Shown piece by piece: positions 8,426-17,314 of a stretch of DNA of 64,000 nucleotides; the first letter of the stretch is position 1; every line of letters begins with the position of its first letter. The stretch lies in the NCBI RefSeq assembly GCF_027571385.1, contig NZ_CP085636.1:4220001-4284000 (forward strand), in the 5' to 3' direction. Source of the DNA: Shewanella sp. MTB7 (GTDB taxonomy: Bacteria; Pseudomonadota; Gammaproteobacteria; Enterobacterales; Shewanellaceae). The notes beneath the pieces are model-generated. The model made no database searches, had not been told where the DNA came from, and was given only the letters and a program-made list of their open reading frames with translations. The position numbers and the translations under genes were made by a program.

Positions 8426-8691
8426 ATACCAATCAGTATAAAGATTTGATCGCTCAGCGAGAGTTTAGCGGTCCTGAGGCAAGGCAACGAATGAAGAGCA
8501 TAGTTATTCTACGGTTAAGCTCGTTAACACAGGATCAGAACCGCTAGAACTCGCCTGTAAGGAGTGTTTTTGGCTGCCTATTTCTGCTTTGAATGAACTC
8601 ACAAGGGAACAACCATTATGTCATCCATTCGCCTTGAATTAGTTTGCCAAAAAACACTCTGAGTAGATCAACTTCTTATACTGATTGGTAT
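8426..8691. mobile_element. 266-bp MITE, copy 1
   Basis: The ends are inverted repeats: ATACCAATCAGTATAAAGA on the left and the complement of TCTTATACTGATTGGTAT on the right, continuing imperfectly to about 35 bases. An inner stem pairs TTTAGCGGTCCTGA (from about 8465) with TCAGAACCGCTAGAA (from about 8532). There is no coding capacity. A second element at 49023-49288 has exactly the same length and layout, and a truncated one lies at 37271-37393. It fills most of the 395-base gap upstream of the histidine kinase. Confidence 0.85.
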
Positions 8692-8724
8692 AAGTCACAT
8701 TAGCAGATGATGTTAGGAGTCTGA

Positions 8725-9879
8725 GTGGGAGTAAAAGTACACGGGAGACGCTTTAGCAGAGAGAGTTTGATGTTACTCCTCGCCGGAATTGGCACATGGT
8801 GTTTGGTTGCTTGGCTGGGGGTTAGCCAAACGGTTAATTCGCAGATTCAGATATTTATCTCTATCGGTTATCTGCTTTTTATCGGACTGTTTTTATTTGT
8901 TGCATCCCACTATCTCTACAATCATAAACCTAAACTCTTGCTCCCAGTGCTTATGGCGCAAGCGGCGATCACTCTGTATATATCCCACTATACTCCAACC
9001 CAGATCACCCCTATTTTATTGGTGATCTGGGCATCACAACTGCCGGATGTAATGAGTAAACGCGCAGCCATTATCAATATCATCATCGTCAATGGGCTGC
9101 TGTATCTAATGCATACCGATACCAACGACAGCGCCGCTTTTACTGTACTCATGTATGTCGCCTTTCAGTTTTTTGCCTATAGCAGCAGCCAAGCCAGACT
9201 TAATGAATTTCATGCCAGGGTTGAGCAAGAACAGCTCAATCAACAATTAGTGGCAACCCGCTCTCTATTGAGTCAATCAAGCCAACAACAAGAGCGGCTA
9301 AGAATTGCCCGAGACCTACACGATATTCTTGGCCACCAACTTACCGCGCTATCCTTGCAACTTGAACTGCTCAGTCATAAAGTCCCTGGGACGATGAAAC
9401 CTGAAGTTGAACAAAGTAAAAACTTGTCAAAAGAGTTACTCACCAGTATTAGAGCGGTTGTTCGTAAACAGCGAGACATTTGTCACTTAGATCTCACTGA
9501 GCCACTCACACGGTTAATGGCAAGACTTCCAGGGGTCGAACTCAGTATTCAAAGCCCATTGAAAGTAACCTCGACGGATCTCGCACAAGCACTGTTACTT
9601 ATACTGCAGGAGGGCATTAGTAATGCTGTTAGGCATGGTGGAGCCAATAAGCTTACACTTGTGTTAGAAAAACACGAGTTAAGCCTGAAGCTCAAGTTAA
9701 AAGATAATGGCAACAACAAAACAACCATGCTCTCAGGTTCGGGACTAAAGGGCATGAAAGAACGTCTCGCCCCTTTTAATGGACAGATTAACTTAGTGGC
9801 TAACACCGCTACTTCCAACACGAATAGTCTTCAATCCGGTTATACCCTTCACATCACCTGCACTGAGCCCAACAACTGA
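8725..9879 (+). CDS. Membrane sensor histidine kinase, DesK/NarL-partner type
   Basis: The 384-residue protein has an N-terminal membrane region of about five or six helices (residues 15-155). Next come a coiled linker, a HisKA_3 dimerisation domain with phospho-acceptor His199 (RIARDLHDILGHQ) and a C-terminal ATPase domain (N box EGISNAVRHGG, G box SGSGLKGMKERL). This matches DesK-like kinases that phosphorylate NarL-type regulators. No periplasmic sensor domain is visible, so the signal is probably sensed in the membrane. The GTG start at 8725 is chosen because TAGGAG lies seven bases before it; an ATG at 8770 is the alternative. The response regulator starts two bases after its stop. Confidence 0.88.
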   Translation: MGVKVHGRRFSRESLMLLLAGIGTWCLVAWLGVSQTVNSQIQIFISIGYLLFIGLFLFVASHYLYNHKPKLLLPVLMAQAAITLYISHYTPTQITPILLVIWASQLPDVMSKRAAIINIIIVNGLLYLMHTDTNDSAAFTVLMYVAFQFFAYSSSQARLNEFHARVEQEQLNQQLVATRSLLSQSSQQQERLRIARDLHDILGHQLTALSLQLELLSHKVPGTMKPEVEQSKNLSKELLTSIRAVVRKQRDICHLDLTEPLTRLMARLPGVELSIQSPLKVTSTDLAQALLLILQEGISNAVRHGGANKLTLVLEKHELSLKLKLKDNGNNKTTMLSGSGLKGMKERLAPFNGQINLVANTATSNTNSLQSGYTLHITCTEPNN

Positions 9880-9880
9880 T

Positions 9881-10549
9881 ATGACACAAACTGACATAAA
9901 AAAAGTGGATACACCGATCACCATCGGACTAGTAGACGATCAACAACTTGTCAGACAAGGCATAGCAAGTTTGCTGGCACTATCTGATAAAGTGAACGTG
10001 CTTTGGCAAGCTGAAGATGGTGAAGATGCCATAAAGCAACTTGGCAACCAAACTATAGACCTTATATTGAGTGACATCAGAATGCCAAACCTCGACGGTA
10101 TTGGCATGTTAAAACAGATACGGGACACTGGAAACACTGTTCCCATCATCATGTTGACCACCTTCGATGATGACGAACTGTTAACCAACAGCATCACTCA
10201 AGGAGCTAATGGTTTTTTGCTTAAAGACGTATCACTCGATAAATTAATTGCAGCGATAGTGCATGTTGCATCTGGGGGTTTTTTAATTGAGCAAGCGCTA
10301 CTAACGGCAATGGCAAACTCAAGCGATTCTCGACTTAATATTGATAACCTCACTGAGATAACTGTATCAAAAAGAGAAAGCGAGATCTTAATATTAATGG
10401 CGAGCGGTTTTTCAAATAAAGAGATCGCAAGTTCGGTGTTTCTTGCTGAAGGGACAGTGAAAAATCATATCTCCAATATCTTGCTCAAACTTGAGAGCAG
10501 AGATCGCACTCAAGCCGTTTTAAAGGCATTACAGATTGGCCTAATTTAG
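9881..10549 (+). CDS. NarL/FixJ-family response regulator
   Basis: The 222-residue protein has a receiver domain (residues 14-130) with Asp19/Asp20, phospho-acceptor Asp65 (LILSDIRMP), the switch Thr in IIMLTTFDDD and the Lys of GFLLKDVS. A C-terminal LuxR-type helix-turn-helix follows (about residues 158-220: SKRESEILILMASGFSNKEI, then VKNHISNILLKL). It is the partner of the upstream kinase. Targets are unknown; the divergent DUF2141/carotenoid oxygenase unit and the downstream kefFC genes are the nearest candidates. A strong terminator follows, so kefFC is not simply co-transcribed. Confidence 0.9.
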   Translation: MTQTDIKKVDTPITIGLVDDQQLVRQGIASLLALSDKVNVLWQAEDGEDAIKQLGNQTIDLILSDIRMPNLDGIGMLKQIRDTGNTVPIIMLTTFDDDELLTNSITQGANGFLLKDVSLDKLIAAIVHVASGGFLIEQALLTAMANSSDSRLNIDNLTEITVSKRESEILILMASGFSNKEIASSVFLAEGTVKNHISNILLKLESRDRTQAVLKALQIGLI

Positions 10550-10605
10550 GCTGCAAGTTAGCATTATCGACTAGCTATACAACAATCAAACATATACTAG
10601 TCTGA

Positions 10606-10641
10606 ATAAGGTGAGTCATTAACTTTAATGACTCACCTTAT
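10606..10641 (+). terminator. Hairpin terminator after the two-component genes
   Basis: The arms ataaggtgagtcatt and aatgactcaccttat are perfectly complementary over 15 bases around a six-base loop. The hairpin lies 57 bases past the regulator stop. A long T tract is missing. Confidence 0.65.
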
Positions 10642-10715
10642 AAATATAAGATCCCATACACAAACCTATGCTAATTTATCTTAGGTTTATCTCATAAAGT
10701 ACAAGGAACGGTATA

Positions 10716-11333
10716 ATGCCCGAGGCAAAAAAGAAAATATTAGTGCTGTTTGCACACCCTTCCCAAGAAAGATCTGAGGTCAATAAGCCACTATTTTCAG
10801 AGTGTCAACAACATGGAGATGTCACCGCCGTTGACCTCTACCGTGAATATCCTACATATCATATTGATATAGACAAGGAGCAACAGAGGTTGGTCGCACA
10901 TGATGTGATCATCTTTATGTTCCCACTTTACTGGTACTCTACTCCAGCCATTTTAAAGCAGTGGCAAGATCTGGTGCTCGAATATGGTTTCGCCTATGGT
11001 ACTAATGGCACCGCCCTGAAAGGAAAAACCTTCCTCTGTGCCATTACCGCCGGAGGGGGTGAGGACGCTTATCAAAAAGCGGGTTACAACCATTTCACTA
11101 TTCGCGAATTGCTTCAACCTTTGGAGCAAACCGCCTCATTAACGGGGATGGAGTATTTAGCTCCCTTTGTCTTATTTGGCTCTCGTAATGCGGTAGAGGA
11201 AAATAGAGTACACGAGCATCTATACCAGATGCATACCTTACTTAATGCATTATCGAATAATAAACTCGACATAGAGCAAGCTAAATCACTACCCCTGTTA
11301 AATAAGAGTTTGGCGACGTTGATCCAAGCATAA
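10716..11333 (+). CDS. kefF: KefF-like quinone oxidoreductase, ancillary to the Kef antiporter
   Basis: The 205-residue flavodoxin-fold protein belongs to the NQO1/KefF family. It begins with a phosphate-binding loop region (LVLFAHPSQERSEVNK) and has the quinone-site motif FMFPLYWYSTPAILKQW and the GKTFLCAITAGGG segment. In E. coli KefF and KefG bind FMN and are needed for full activity of KefC and KefB, linking potassium efflux to detoxification of electrophiles. The antiporter gene begins 25 bases downstream, which supports that role. The assignment to KefF rather than KefG is by general similarity only. Confidence 0.85.
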   Translation: MPEAKKKILVLFAHPSQERSEVNKPLFSECQQHGDVTAVDLYREYPTYHIDIDKEQQRLVAHDVIIFMFPLYWYSTPAILKQWQDLVLEYGFAYGTNGTALKGKTFLCAITAGGGEDAYQKAGYNHFTIRELLQPLEQTASLTGMEYLAPFVLFGSRNAVEENRVHEHLYQMHTLLNALSNNKLDIEQAKSLPLLNKSLATLIQA

Positions 11334-11358
11334 TAACAATTAAGGAAATCAAAACGCC

Positions 11359-13284
11359 ATGACAGCTTATTTTATTCAAGCCTTTATCTACCTTTGTGCA
11401 GCCGTTATTGCCGTGCCATTGGCTAAACGACTCGGGCTCGGCTCAGTCTTAGGTTACCTGATCGCAGGTGTTGTTATTGGGCCGATTATTGGCCTTGTCG
11501 GTAGCGAAACTAACACGCTACAACACTTCGCTGAATTCGGGGTGGTAATGATGCTATTTCTAGTAGGCCTAGAACTTGAGCCACGTATGCTATGGGACAT
11601 GCGTAACAAACTTATCGGTCTCGGTGGCCTACAAATAGGAATAACCACTTTAGTTATCACCGCCGCGGGACTCTACTTTGGCTTAGTCTGGAGCGTGGCT
11701 TTTACCGTTGGCCTCATCTTTGCGCTCTCATCCACCGCCATTGTACTGCAAACCTTTAATGAAAAAGATCTGGCTAAAACGGAAGGCGGAAAAAATGCTT
11801 TCTCCGTTTTACTGTTTCAAGATATCGCTGTGATCCCGATGTTAGCCCTGATCCCTTTACTAGCCCTGCCAGAATTAATCGAAAAAGCCCAGTCCATTGC
11901 TGGCCAAACCGCCGAACACCATGAGGAACTCTCCTTAGTTGCTGGCCTTCCAGGTTGGGCGTACGGGATTGTGTTGCTACTTGCGATTGCCGTTGTTGTT
12001 GTTGGTGGTCATTACTTAAGTCGCCCTCTGTTTAGATATGTGGCCAACTCTGGTCTACGTGAAATTTTCACCGCCACCGCACTCATGTTGGTTATCGGCA
12101 TTGCTGCACTTATGAGTCTTGTAGGCCTATCACCTGCGTTGGGTACCTTTTTAGCTGGCGTTGTACTGGCCAACAGTGAATTTCGCCATGAACTCGAGTC
12201 CAACATTGAACCCTTTAAGGGCTTGCTATTAGGCCTTTTCTTTATCACCGTTGGTGCAGGCATCGATTTTGGCGTACTGGCAAGCAATATAGGCCCAGTA
12301 TTGGGATTAACGGCAGGGGTCATGCTCATCAAAGCCCTAGTCTTATTTGGCTTGGCATTTATCTTTAAGATTAAAAATAGTGACCGCTGGCTATTTGCCC
12401 TGAGCTTAGCTCAGGCCGGTGAATTTGGTTTCGTGCTGCTTAGCTTCACGGTACAAAATCATGTTATTCCCAGTGATTTAGCTCAAATGTTATCACTGGT
12501 TGTCGCACTCTCTATGTTCCTCACCCCAGGCCTATTTATCTTCTATGATAAAGTGATATTGCCACGGTTTGAGCATAGCGAAAATGACAGAGAAGCCGAT
12601 GAGATCACCGAAAAAGGCACGGTAATTATCGCAGGGATAGGCCGTTTCGGTCAGATGGTGAACCGTTTTTTACGCGCCAATAAAATTGAAACAGTAGTAT
12701 TGGATCATCAAATATCACAGGTAGAAAACCTCAAAAAAGTCAATGTCAAAAGCTTTTATGGTGATGCCACCAGACCCGATCTTCTGCACACTGCGGGGAT
12801 AGAAGATGCCAGCATGATCGTTATCGCCATTGATAATAATGAACGTGCAGTTGAACTAACTAAATACGTTAAACACACCTACCCTAAGGTCAAAATATTT
12901 GCTCGCGCCTTTGATAGAGGTCATCACTTCGAGTTAAAGCTAGCGGGTGCGGATTTCATTGTCAGTGAAACCTACCACTCAGCCTTAGAATTAGGCAAGG
13001 AAGCACTGATATCTTTAGGCGTTCACCCTTTTAAAGCCGAACAGAAAAAAGCCACCCTACGTGAACTCGAACTTTATTATAAAGATTCTCTCTATGAGAT
13101 GTGGAAAGAAAACAGTGAAGACAGTAAATACAGCACCCATTTCAGGGATCTGTTTATCGAGCTGGAAACATCAATAGCGAAAGCGATGAAAAGTGAACGT
13201 TTCGATGAACAAGCTAAGGTTGAACGCGGCTGGACACCGCCGCCTAAGGGCTATGAGAAAAAGATAAATGAAGATGAGAGTTAA
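11359..13284 (+). CDS. kefC: Glutathione-regulated potassium/proton antiporter (Kef type)
   Basis: The 641-residue protein is a CPA2-family antiporter. Residues 1-395 hold about 12 membrane helices with typical Kef segments (LGSVLGYLIAGVVIGP, LVGLELEPRMLWDMRNK, VLLFQDIAVIPML). Residues about 415-530 form a RCK/TrkA-N nucleotide-binding domain (GTVIIAGIGRFGQMVNRFLR), and a charged C-terminal tail follows. In E. coli such proteins are held closed by glutathione and opened by glutathione adducts, releasing potassium to acidify the cytoplasm. Length is close to KefC (620) and KefB (601); I cannot separate the two by eye. Its stop lies nine bases from the convergent stop of the LRR-kinase gene. 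Confidence 0.88.
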   Translation: MTAYFIQAFIYLCAAVIAVPLAKRLGLGSVLGYLIAGVVIGPIIGLVGSETNTLQHFAEFGVVMMLFLVGLELEPRMLWDMRNKLIGLGGLQIGITTLVITAAGLYFGLVWSVAFTVGLIFALSSTAIVLQTFNEKDLAKTEGGKNAFSVLLFQDIAVIPMLALIPLLALPELIEKAQSIAGQTAEHHEELSLVAGLPGWAYGIVLLLAIAVVVVGGHYLSRPLFRYVANSGLREIFTATALMLVIGIAALMSLVGLSPALGTFLAGVVLANSEFRHELESNIEPFKGLLLGLFFITVGAGIDFGVLASNIGPVLGLTAGVMLIKALVLFGLAFIFKIKNSDRWLFALSLAQAGEFGFVLLSFTVQNHVIPSDLAQMLSLVVALSMFLTPGLFIFYDKVILPRFEHSENDREADEITEKGTVIIAGIGRFGQMVNRFLRANKIETVVLDHQISQVENLKKVNVKSFYGDATRPDLLHTAGIEDASMIVIAIDNNERAVELTKYVKHTYPKVKIFARAFDRGHHFELKLAGADFIVSETYHSALELGKEALISLGVHPFKAEQKKATLRELELYYKDSLYEMWKENSEDSKYSTHFRDLFIELETSIAKAMKSERFDEQAKVERGWTPPPKGYEKKINEDES

Positions 13285-13293
13285 TCTTTTAAG

Positions 13294-14712
13294 CTAAACG
13301 ACTAAATCAGCCAAGCCTTGTGTCTTATGATGCAAAGCTTGTAACTCTGTTGTTATCTCAGTAAAACTCGGGCGCATATGAAACTGTGCTTGCATACACA
13401 CTTGGCTCAGACTCGTTAACGAATTAAACAGCTCACTATGGGTATTTTCACTCCCACTGTTTTGCTGTTTAGTTTGGGTAAGCATATCATCCAACAGGCA
13501 ACCAAAAGCACGCACCTCGATACTTTCCATCGCCTCTCTCTGGATTGTTGGCAATAGCAACAAGTTCGAAGCCGCACCAAAATCACCAAACAATGCCGAG
13601 TTCTTGCTGTCAGCTTCCTGCTCTAACCCGTTATTCATCCCTTTCTCTAACATCGTATTGTGAGCGTAGAGATCGCCATGACTGACCCCATTATGATGTA
13701 GATGAACCATCACTTCAGACATCTGTTTGGCCACATTAACAATGGTGTCTAAGCTAAATTCAGTCTGTCCAGCAAAGGTATCACGGGTACAACTGGCTAA
13801 AGAGGGCGGCAATCCTAAGTTAGCAAAACTCGATGGAATAAGATCCATCACTAACCCAAGCTGTCCACCGTCATCTATCTGGGCTACCACCTTGATTAGA
13901 TTTGTATGCTCCCCCGCTTGTAAACAGTTAGCCAACTCATCACTAGGATAACCATCACTGGTCACATCGCCTTTAAAAAGTTTAACAGCAATATCGAGTG
14001 GCTGACCATCAAGCCATTGAGGTTGAGCTAACCATTTAGCCTTATAGATCACCCCAGATGCGCCCTCACCTATCTGCTCTCCCAACTCAATGTCCATTAA
14101 TCTCACATGGCCGATACTCTTACTTTCAGTTAGATCTGTCGGGCTATCTTTGGCAAAAAGCGGGCTACCAGCTACCGCTAACCAGGAGAGTCTGGGTAAT
14201 TGGAACAACCAATCAGGCAGAGATGTGAATCGATTCGCAGACAAGCGAGCCAATTCTAAACGCTTACAGTTAGCCATGGTTTCTGGCAGTGCAGTCAAAT
14301 GATTCCCTGCCAATGCCAACTTCTGCAAACGATAGAGATCGCCCATCGAGTCTGGTAAGCACTCTAGTTTATTATCCGTCAGTATGAGCCAGCGAGTATG
14401 CTTTGGCAGCGAATGCTCAGGCACCGAGGCAATTTGGTTGGCTTTAAAACCTATCATCTCAAGTTTCGGGCAGTTGGCAATTACACTAGGAAGCTGAGTA
14501 AAACGGTTATTGGACAGGAATAAAATTTTAAGCTTTTTTAAACATCCAAAATCATCCGGTAAACTATCAAGCTGATTATTAGACAGATCCAGTACCTCTA
14601 AGGTGTCAGCAAGTTCAAATACCTCAGTCGGAAACTGAGACAAGTTTTCAGCAAGTTGTAGTCGAGTTACCGCATTTAGCTGTCCGGATTGTAGTTGTTC
14701 AAGAGTCTGCAA
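13294..14712 (-). CDS. Leucine-rich-repeat protein fused to a Ser/Thr protein kinase domain
   Basis: The 472-residue protein starts with about seven leucine-rich repeats (residues 35-200, LxxLxLxxNxLxxLP type). An eukaryotic-like kinase domain follows: glycine-rich loop IGEGASGVIYKAKW near 215, IAVKLFKG lysine near 243, catalytic-loop HGDLYAHN near 345 and DFGAAS near 376. The catalytic Asp (HGD) and the DFG Asp are present, so activity is plausible. No signal peptide or membrane helix is seen. The frame has a TAG two codons upstream, so the start must be the TTG at 14712 (or an even rarer ATT just before it). Its partner and pathway are unknown; it converges on kefC. Confidence 0.85.
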   Translation of the reverse strand: MQTLEQLQSGQLNAVTRLQLAENLSQFPTEVFELADTLEVLDLSNNQLDSLPDDFGCLKKLKILFLSNNRFTQLPSVIANCPKLEMIGFKANQIASVPEHSLPKHTRWLILTDNKLECLPDSMGDLYRLQKLALAGNHLTALPETMANCKRLELARLSANRFTSLPDWLFQLPRLSWLAVAGSPLFAKDSPTDLTESKSIGHVRLMDIELGEQIGEGASGVIYKAKWLAQPQWLDGQPLDIAVKLFKGDVTSDGYPSDELANCLQAGEHTNLIKVVAQIDDGGQLGLVMDLIPSSFANLGLPPSLASCTRDTFAGQTEFSLDTIVNVAKQMSEVMVHLHHNGVSHGDLYAHNTMLEKGMNNGLEQEADSKNSALFGDFGAASNLLLLPTIQREAMESIEVRAFGCLLDDMLTQTKQQNSGSENTHSELFNSLTSLSQVCMQAQFHMRPSFTEITTELQALHHKTQGLADLVV

Positions 14713-14901
14713 AATCTAAGGCCCAATATGATCAATAAAAAAGAGAGAAAGGAGCGAGGCGATAAACCTCAAAAAGCGGGTATGTTAAAACATAGCTAGG
14801 GGCATTCAAAGCTTTAACGTAAAAAACGCAACACTTTAATATTTTTGACTGGGAGTACAACAAAACAAAACGATTACAGTTACTGATTTATAAAATTTAA
14901 A

Positions 14902-15063
14902 TCACAATTTATACTGTAAATTACCAGTACGTTGCTCTTTATCGGTTCCATGATGCTTATATGCTCGAAAACTATATGCATTATCAAAGGCTCTATCCGG
15001 CATTAATACATAGATAATCCAAGCGCCCAACATCCATTTTAACCAACGAATCAATTTCTGCAC
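14902..15063 (-). CDS. Possible 53-residue small membrane protein
   Basis: A frame starting at GTG 15063 has a good ribosome-binding site (AAGGGGG about five bases upstream) and encodes a hydrophobic N-terminal segment (LIRWLKWMLGAWIIYVLM) followed by a polar, basic tail. It is divergent from vapB, with 71 bases between starts and the vapBC operator in between. I do not recognise the family. A longer start at 15087 would run into the operator. Confidence 0.4.
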   Translation of the reverse strand: MQKLIRWLKWMLGAWIIYVLMPDRAFDNAYSFRAYKHHGTDKEQRTGNLQYKL

Positions 15064-15090
15064 ACTTATCCCCCTTGCAATACACATTCA

Positions 15091-15117
15091 ACGCTATATA
15101 CTTCAAGTATAGAGCGT
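15091..15117. promoter_or_regulatory. vapBC operator palindrome
   Basis: The 27-base sequence pairs ACGCTATATACTT with AAGTATAGAGCGT around a single central base, with 12 of 13 positions matching. It begins 44 bases before the vapB ATG. VapBC complexes autoregulate through such inverted repeats, so this is the likely operator. Confidence 0.65.
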
Positions 15118-15134
15118 CTTATAGGATTCAAATC

Positions 15135-15368
15135 ATGAGTGTAGCATCAGTTTTTATTAACAACCGAACCCAAGCGGTACGTTTACCCGTTGACAGTCGT
15201 TTTCCTGAAGATGTTAAGAAGGTCAACGTCAGAGTCGTAGGTAAGGAGCGGATACTTTCACCGATTGACAATACATGGGATAGTTTCTTCCTGCCACAAA
15301 CTTCCGTGACAGACGACTTCATGGCAGAACGCGCAAGTCAAGAACAAGCCGAGAGGGAATCGTTCTAA
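15135..15368 (+). CDS. vapB: VapB-type antitoxin
   Basis: The 77-residue protein has an N-terminal AbrB/SpoVT swapped-hairpin domain (VASVFINNRTQAVRLPVD) and an acidic C-terminal tail that should wrap around the toxin. It both neutralises VapC and, as the usual case, represses the operon together with it. The ATG at 15135 is chosen over an upstream frame start at 15075 because homologues begin at MSVAS and the upstream region is the palindromic operator. The toxin ATG follows the stop directly (TAAATG). Confidence 0.88.
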   Translation: MSVASVFINNRTQAVRLPVDSRFPEDVKKVNVRVVGKERILSPIDNTWDSFFLPQTSVTDDFMAERASQEQAERESF

Positions 15369-15767
15369 ATGCTTAAATACATGCTTGATACCAATATTTG
15401 TATTTATGTCATCAAGAAAAAACCTTTGGAAGCATTGCAAGCTTTTAACCTTCATGCAGGACAGCTATGTATAAGTTCTATCACGTTAGCTGAACTTTTA
15501 CACGGAGCATCGAAAAGTGTAAAACCAGAGCATAACTTACGAATTGTAGAAGACTTCGTTTCCCGCCTTGATGTTTTGAATTACGGCGCTAAGGCAGCCT
15601 CTCATTATGGTGACATTCGAGCGAATTTAGAGCGGAAAGGCACACCTATAGGAGTAAATGATCTCCACATTAGTGGTCATGCTAGAAGTGAAGCTTTAAT
15701 CATAGTAACAAACAACGAAAAAGAATTTATTCGTGTAGACGGATTACGAGTTGAAAACTGGGTTTAA
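15369..15767 (+). CDS. vapC: VapC-type PIN-domain toxin
   Basis: The 132-residue PIN-domain protein should be a metal-dependent RNase; many VapC toxins cleave initiator tRNA or the sarcin-ricin loop. Acidic residues that hold the metal are seen at Asp7 (MLDTNICIYVI), Glu42 (TLAELLHG) and Asp98 (VNDLHISGHA), with the typical tail VTNNEKEF. It belongs to the tRNA-fMet-type VapC branch by general look. It is immediately downstream of vapB and is followed by a terminator-like hairpin. Confidence 0.88.
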   Translation: MLKYMLDTNICIYVIKKKPLEALQAFNLHAGQLCISSITLAELLHGASKSVKPEHNLRIVEDFVSRLDVLNYGAKAASHYGDIRANLERKGTPIGVNDLHISGHARSEALIIVTNNEKEFIRVDGLRVENWV

Positions 15768-15801
15768 AGTGTTCTGAAACCTAAAATGGAGTCACAATAA
15801 T

Positions 15802-15823
15802 AAGCCACAGCATTCTGCGGCTT
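15802..15823. terminator. Bidirectional hairpin between vapC and the M14 gene
   Basis: The arms aagccacag and ctgcggctt pair (one G-T) around a four-base loop, between two convergent stop codons. It probably ends both transcripts. Confidence 0.55.
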
Positions 15824-15839
15824 AATCTAGTAACAAGTA

Positions 15840-16778
15840 TTAAAGCCCTCTATCCTCAATAATAAAATCTAGGCCACTGGTAATTGCTTCAACTTGAGCA
15901 AGAATGCAGTTCTCACCATCTGAGCGAGGGCTATCAGGATACACTTCAGTGGTGGTGTTGTAAGTTGCATCACTAAAGCCGGTACAAAGGCTCAGAGCTT
16001 TAGTTGCGTAGTTTATAACCCCTTTTTGTGAAAAAGGCACACCAATCAGTTTGCCATCGTCATCCGGCGGCGCAATATGGGTGATCTTTTCCACCGCATT
16101 AATGATTGCCGTTTGAAAATCATCACCTGGGTTTTCACTGTCACCAACCAGATAGAAACCATCAGGAATATTCCAGTTATCATGCACTACCGCATCTCTG
16201 GCAGATAATGCAGGCCTGAACTCTGAATTATCGGTATCTGTGGTTTCATGCAGATCGATATGAGCCATCAAGCTCTGGTGCAAATTCATCTTAAGTGAGG
16301 CGACCATGGCCATCAAACCCGCAGACTCTTCAGCAGGACTATCAGCATAAAACGAACGATTAGGATCGACGGCATTGGGGTTCCAACGGTTAATGGTTTC
16401 ATATCCCCAAGGGCTAACACAAGGTGCGACGACCAGATTAAACTTATCACAATAACTTAATGCTTTAGTCTCTAAAAAGCGTAACGCCCCCTGAACACCA
16501 CTGGTTTCATAACCATGCACTCCACCAGTGACGAGTATCGTTGGCTTGCTGTCATCCCAATCACGGCTCTTAACTACAAACAGGGGATATTTCTCAACGT
16601 CATAGGAGAGTGCGCCGTATTGCTCGACTTCAAAATTGGCCTTCAATGGTTCAATTTTATTCACCACTTCATCAAAATATGAGCGTTTGATGCTTTGCAT
16701 AGCGCGCCAAATTGACCTTTCTTCAGGCCCCCACTGTTGACCTTGTTTACCTATGGGATAGATATCTGAATGAGCCAT
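15840..16778 (-). CDS. M14-family zinc carboxypeptidase-like protein
   Basis: The 312-residue cytoplasmic protein has the M14/AstE-type zinc site: His88 and Glu91 in GGVHGYETSG, and a third ligand in the AHIDLHETTD segment near residue 186. The substrate-binding arginine is in DPNRSFYAD. The family includes metallocarboxypeptidases and N-acyl amino acid deacylases. No signal peptide is present, so it is likely to act on cytoplasmic peptides or acyl-amino acids. No flanking pathway identifies the substrate. Confidence 0.8.
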   Translation of the reverse strand: MAHSDIYPIGKQGQQWGPEERSIWRAMQSIKRSYFDEVVNKIEPLKANFEVEQYGALSYDVEKYPLFVVKSRDWDDSKPTILVTGGVHGYETSGVQGALRFLETKALSYCDKFNLVVAPCVSPWGYETINRWNPNAVDPNRSFYADSPAEESAGLMAMVASLKMNLHQSLMAHIDLHETTDTDNSEFRPALSARDAVVHDNWNIPDGFYLVGDSENPGDDFQTAIINAVEKITHIAPPDDDGKLIGVPFSQKGVINYATKALSLCTGFSDATYNTTTEVYPDSPRSDGENCILAQVEAITSGLDFIIEDRGL

Positions 16779-16874
16779 TTTTTACCCTTGAGTTTTCATT
16801 TTTGTTGTTTGGACATATTATGTTAGCAGGATAAACACCAAGGCAAATTAAGGCAACCGAACCTTAACTCTGTG

Positions 16875-17294
16875 CTATAAAACTAACCATTGTTGTTTGA
16901 GTCCAACGAAATGCAAACAGCCCAATATCAAACATATTATTGAACTCCAGATCCAAAACTCAGTGCTTCTGCCCATAGGGTTACTAATCAATAAAAAACC
17001 TGCAACGCCTCTTAACAGGTAGATAGAGGTGATAATAACCAATACCGTTTTTATAAAAGGCATCCGTCCAATAATTCCAGCGGCTGAATAAGCGTAAAGT
17101 GCCCATACGGCTAAAACAGAAGTGATCCCCAACGTGATAAATGTTGGCCTGAGACTCCCCTGCTCCGCAAGTTGCGCCATCGATTCACCTGCACCAAAAA
17201 ATCGATACCAAGAGGCGCCGAAATAGATACAGCCAAGGTGTAGTAAGGCTGCAATGCCACTCAAGGTTCCACCAAGAATTAAAAAGATATTCAA
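16875..17294 (-). CDS. Small four-helix membrane protein, unknown function
   Basis: The 139-residue protein contains four predicted membrane helices (about residues 4-24, 50-70, 82-103 and 112-132) and little else. A conserved-looking loop (GASWYRFFGAGESMAQL) lies between the first two. It starts 20 bases after the NTF2-like gene and is probably co-transcribed with it. I cannot assign a function. Confidence 0.7.
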   Translation of the reverse strand: MNIFLILGGTLSGIAALLHLGCIYFGASWYRFFGAGESMAQLAEQGSLRPTFITLGITSVLAVWALYAYSAAGIIGRMPFIKTVLVIITSIYLLRGVAGFLLISNPMGRSTEFWIWSSIICLILGCLHFVGLKQQWLVL

Positions 17295-17314
17295 AGTTCA
17301 CCTACTCTAATTCA

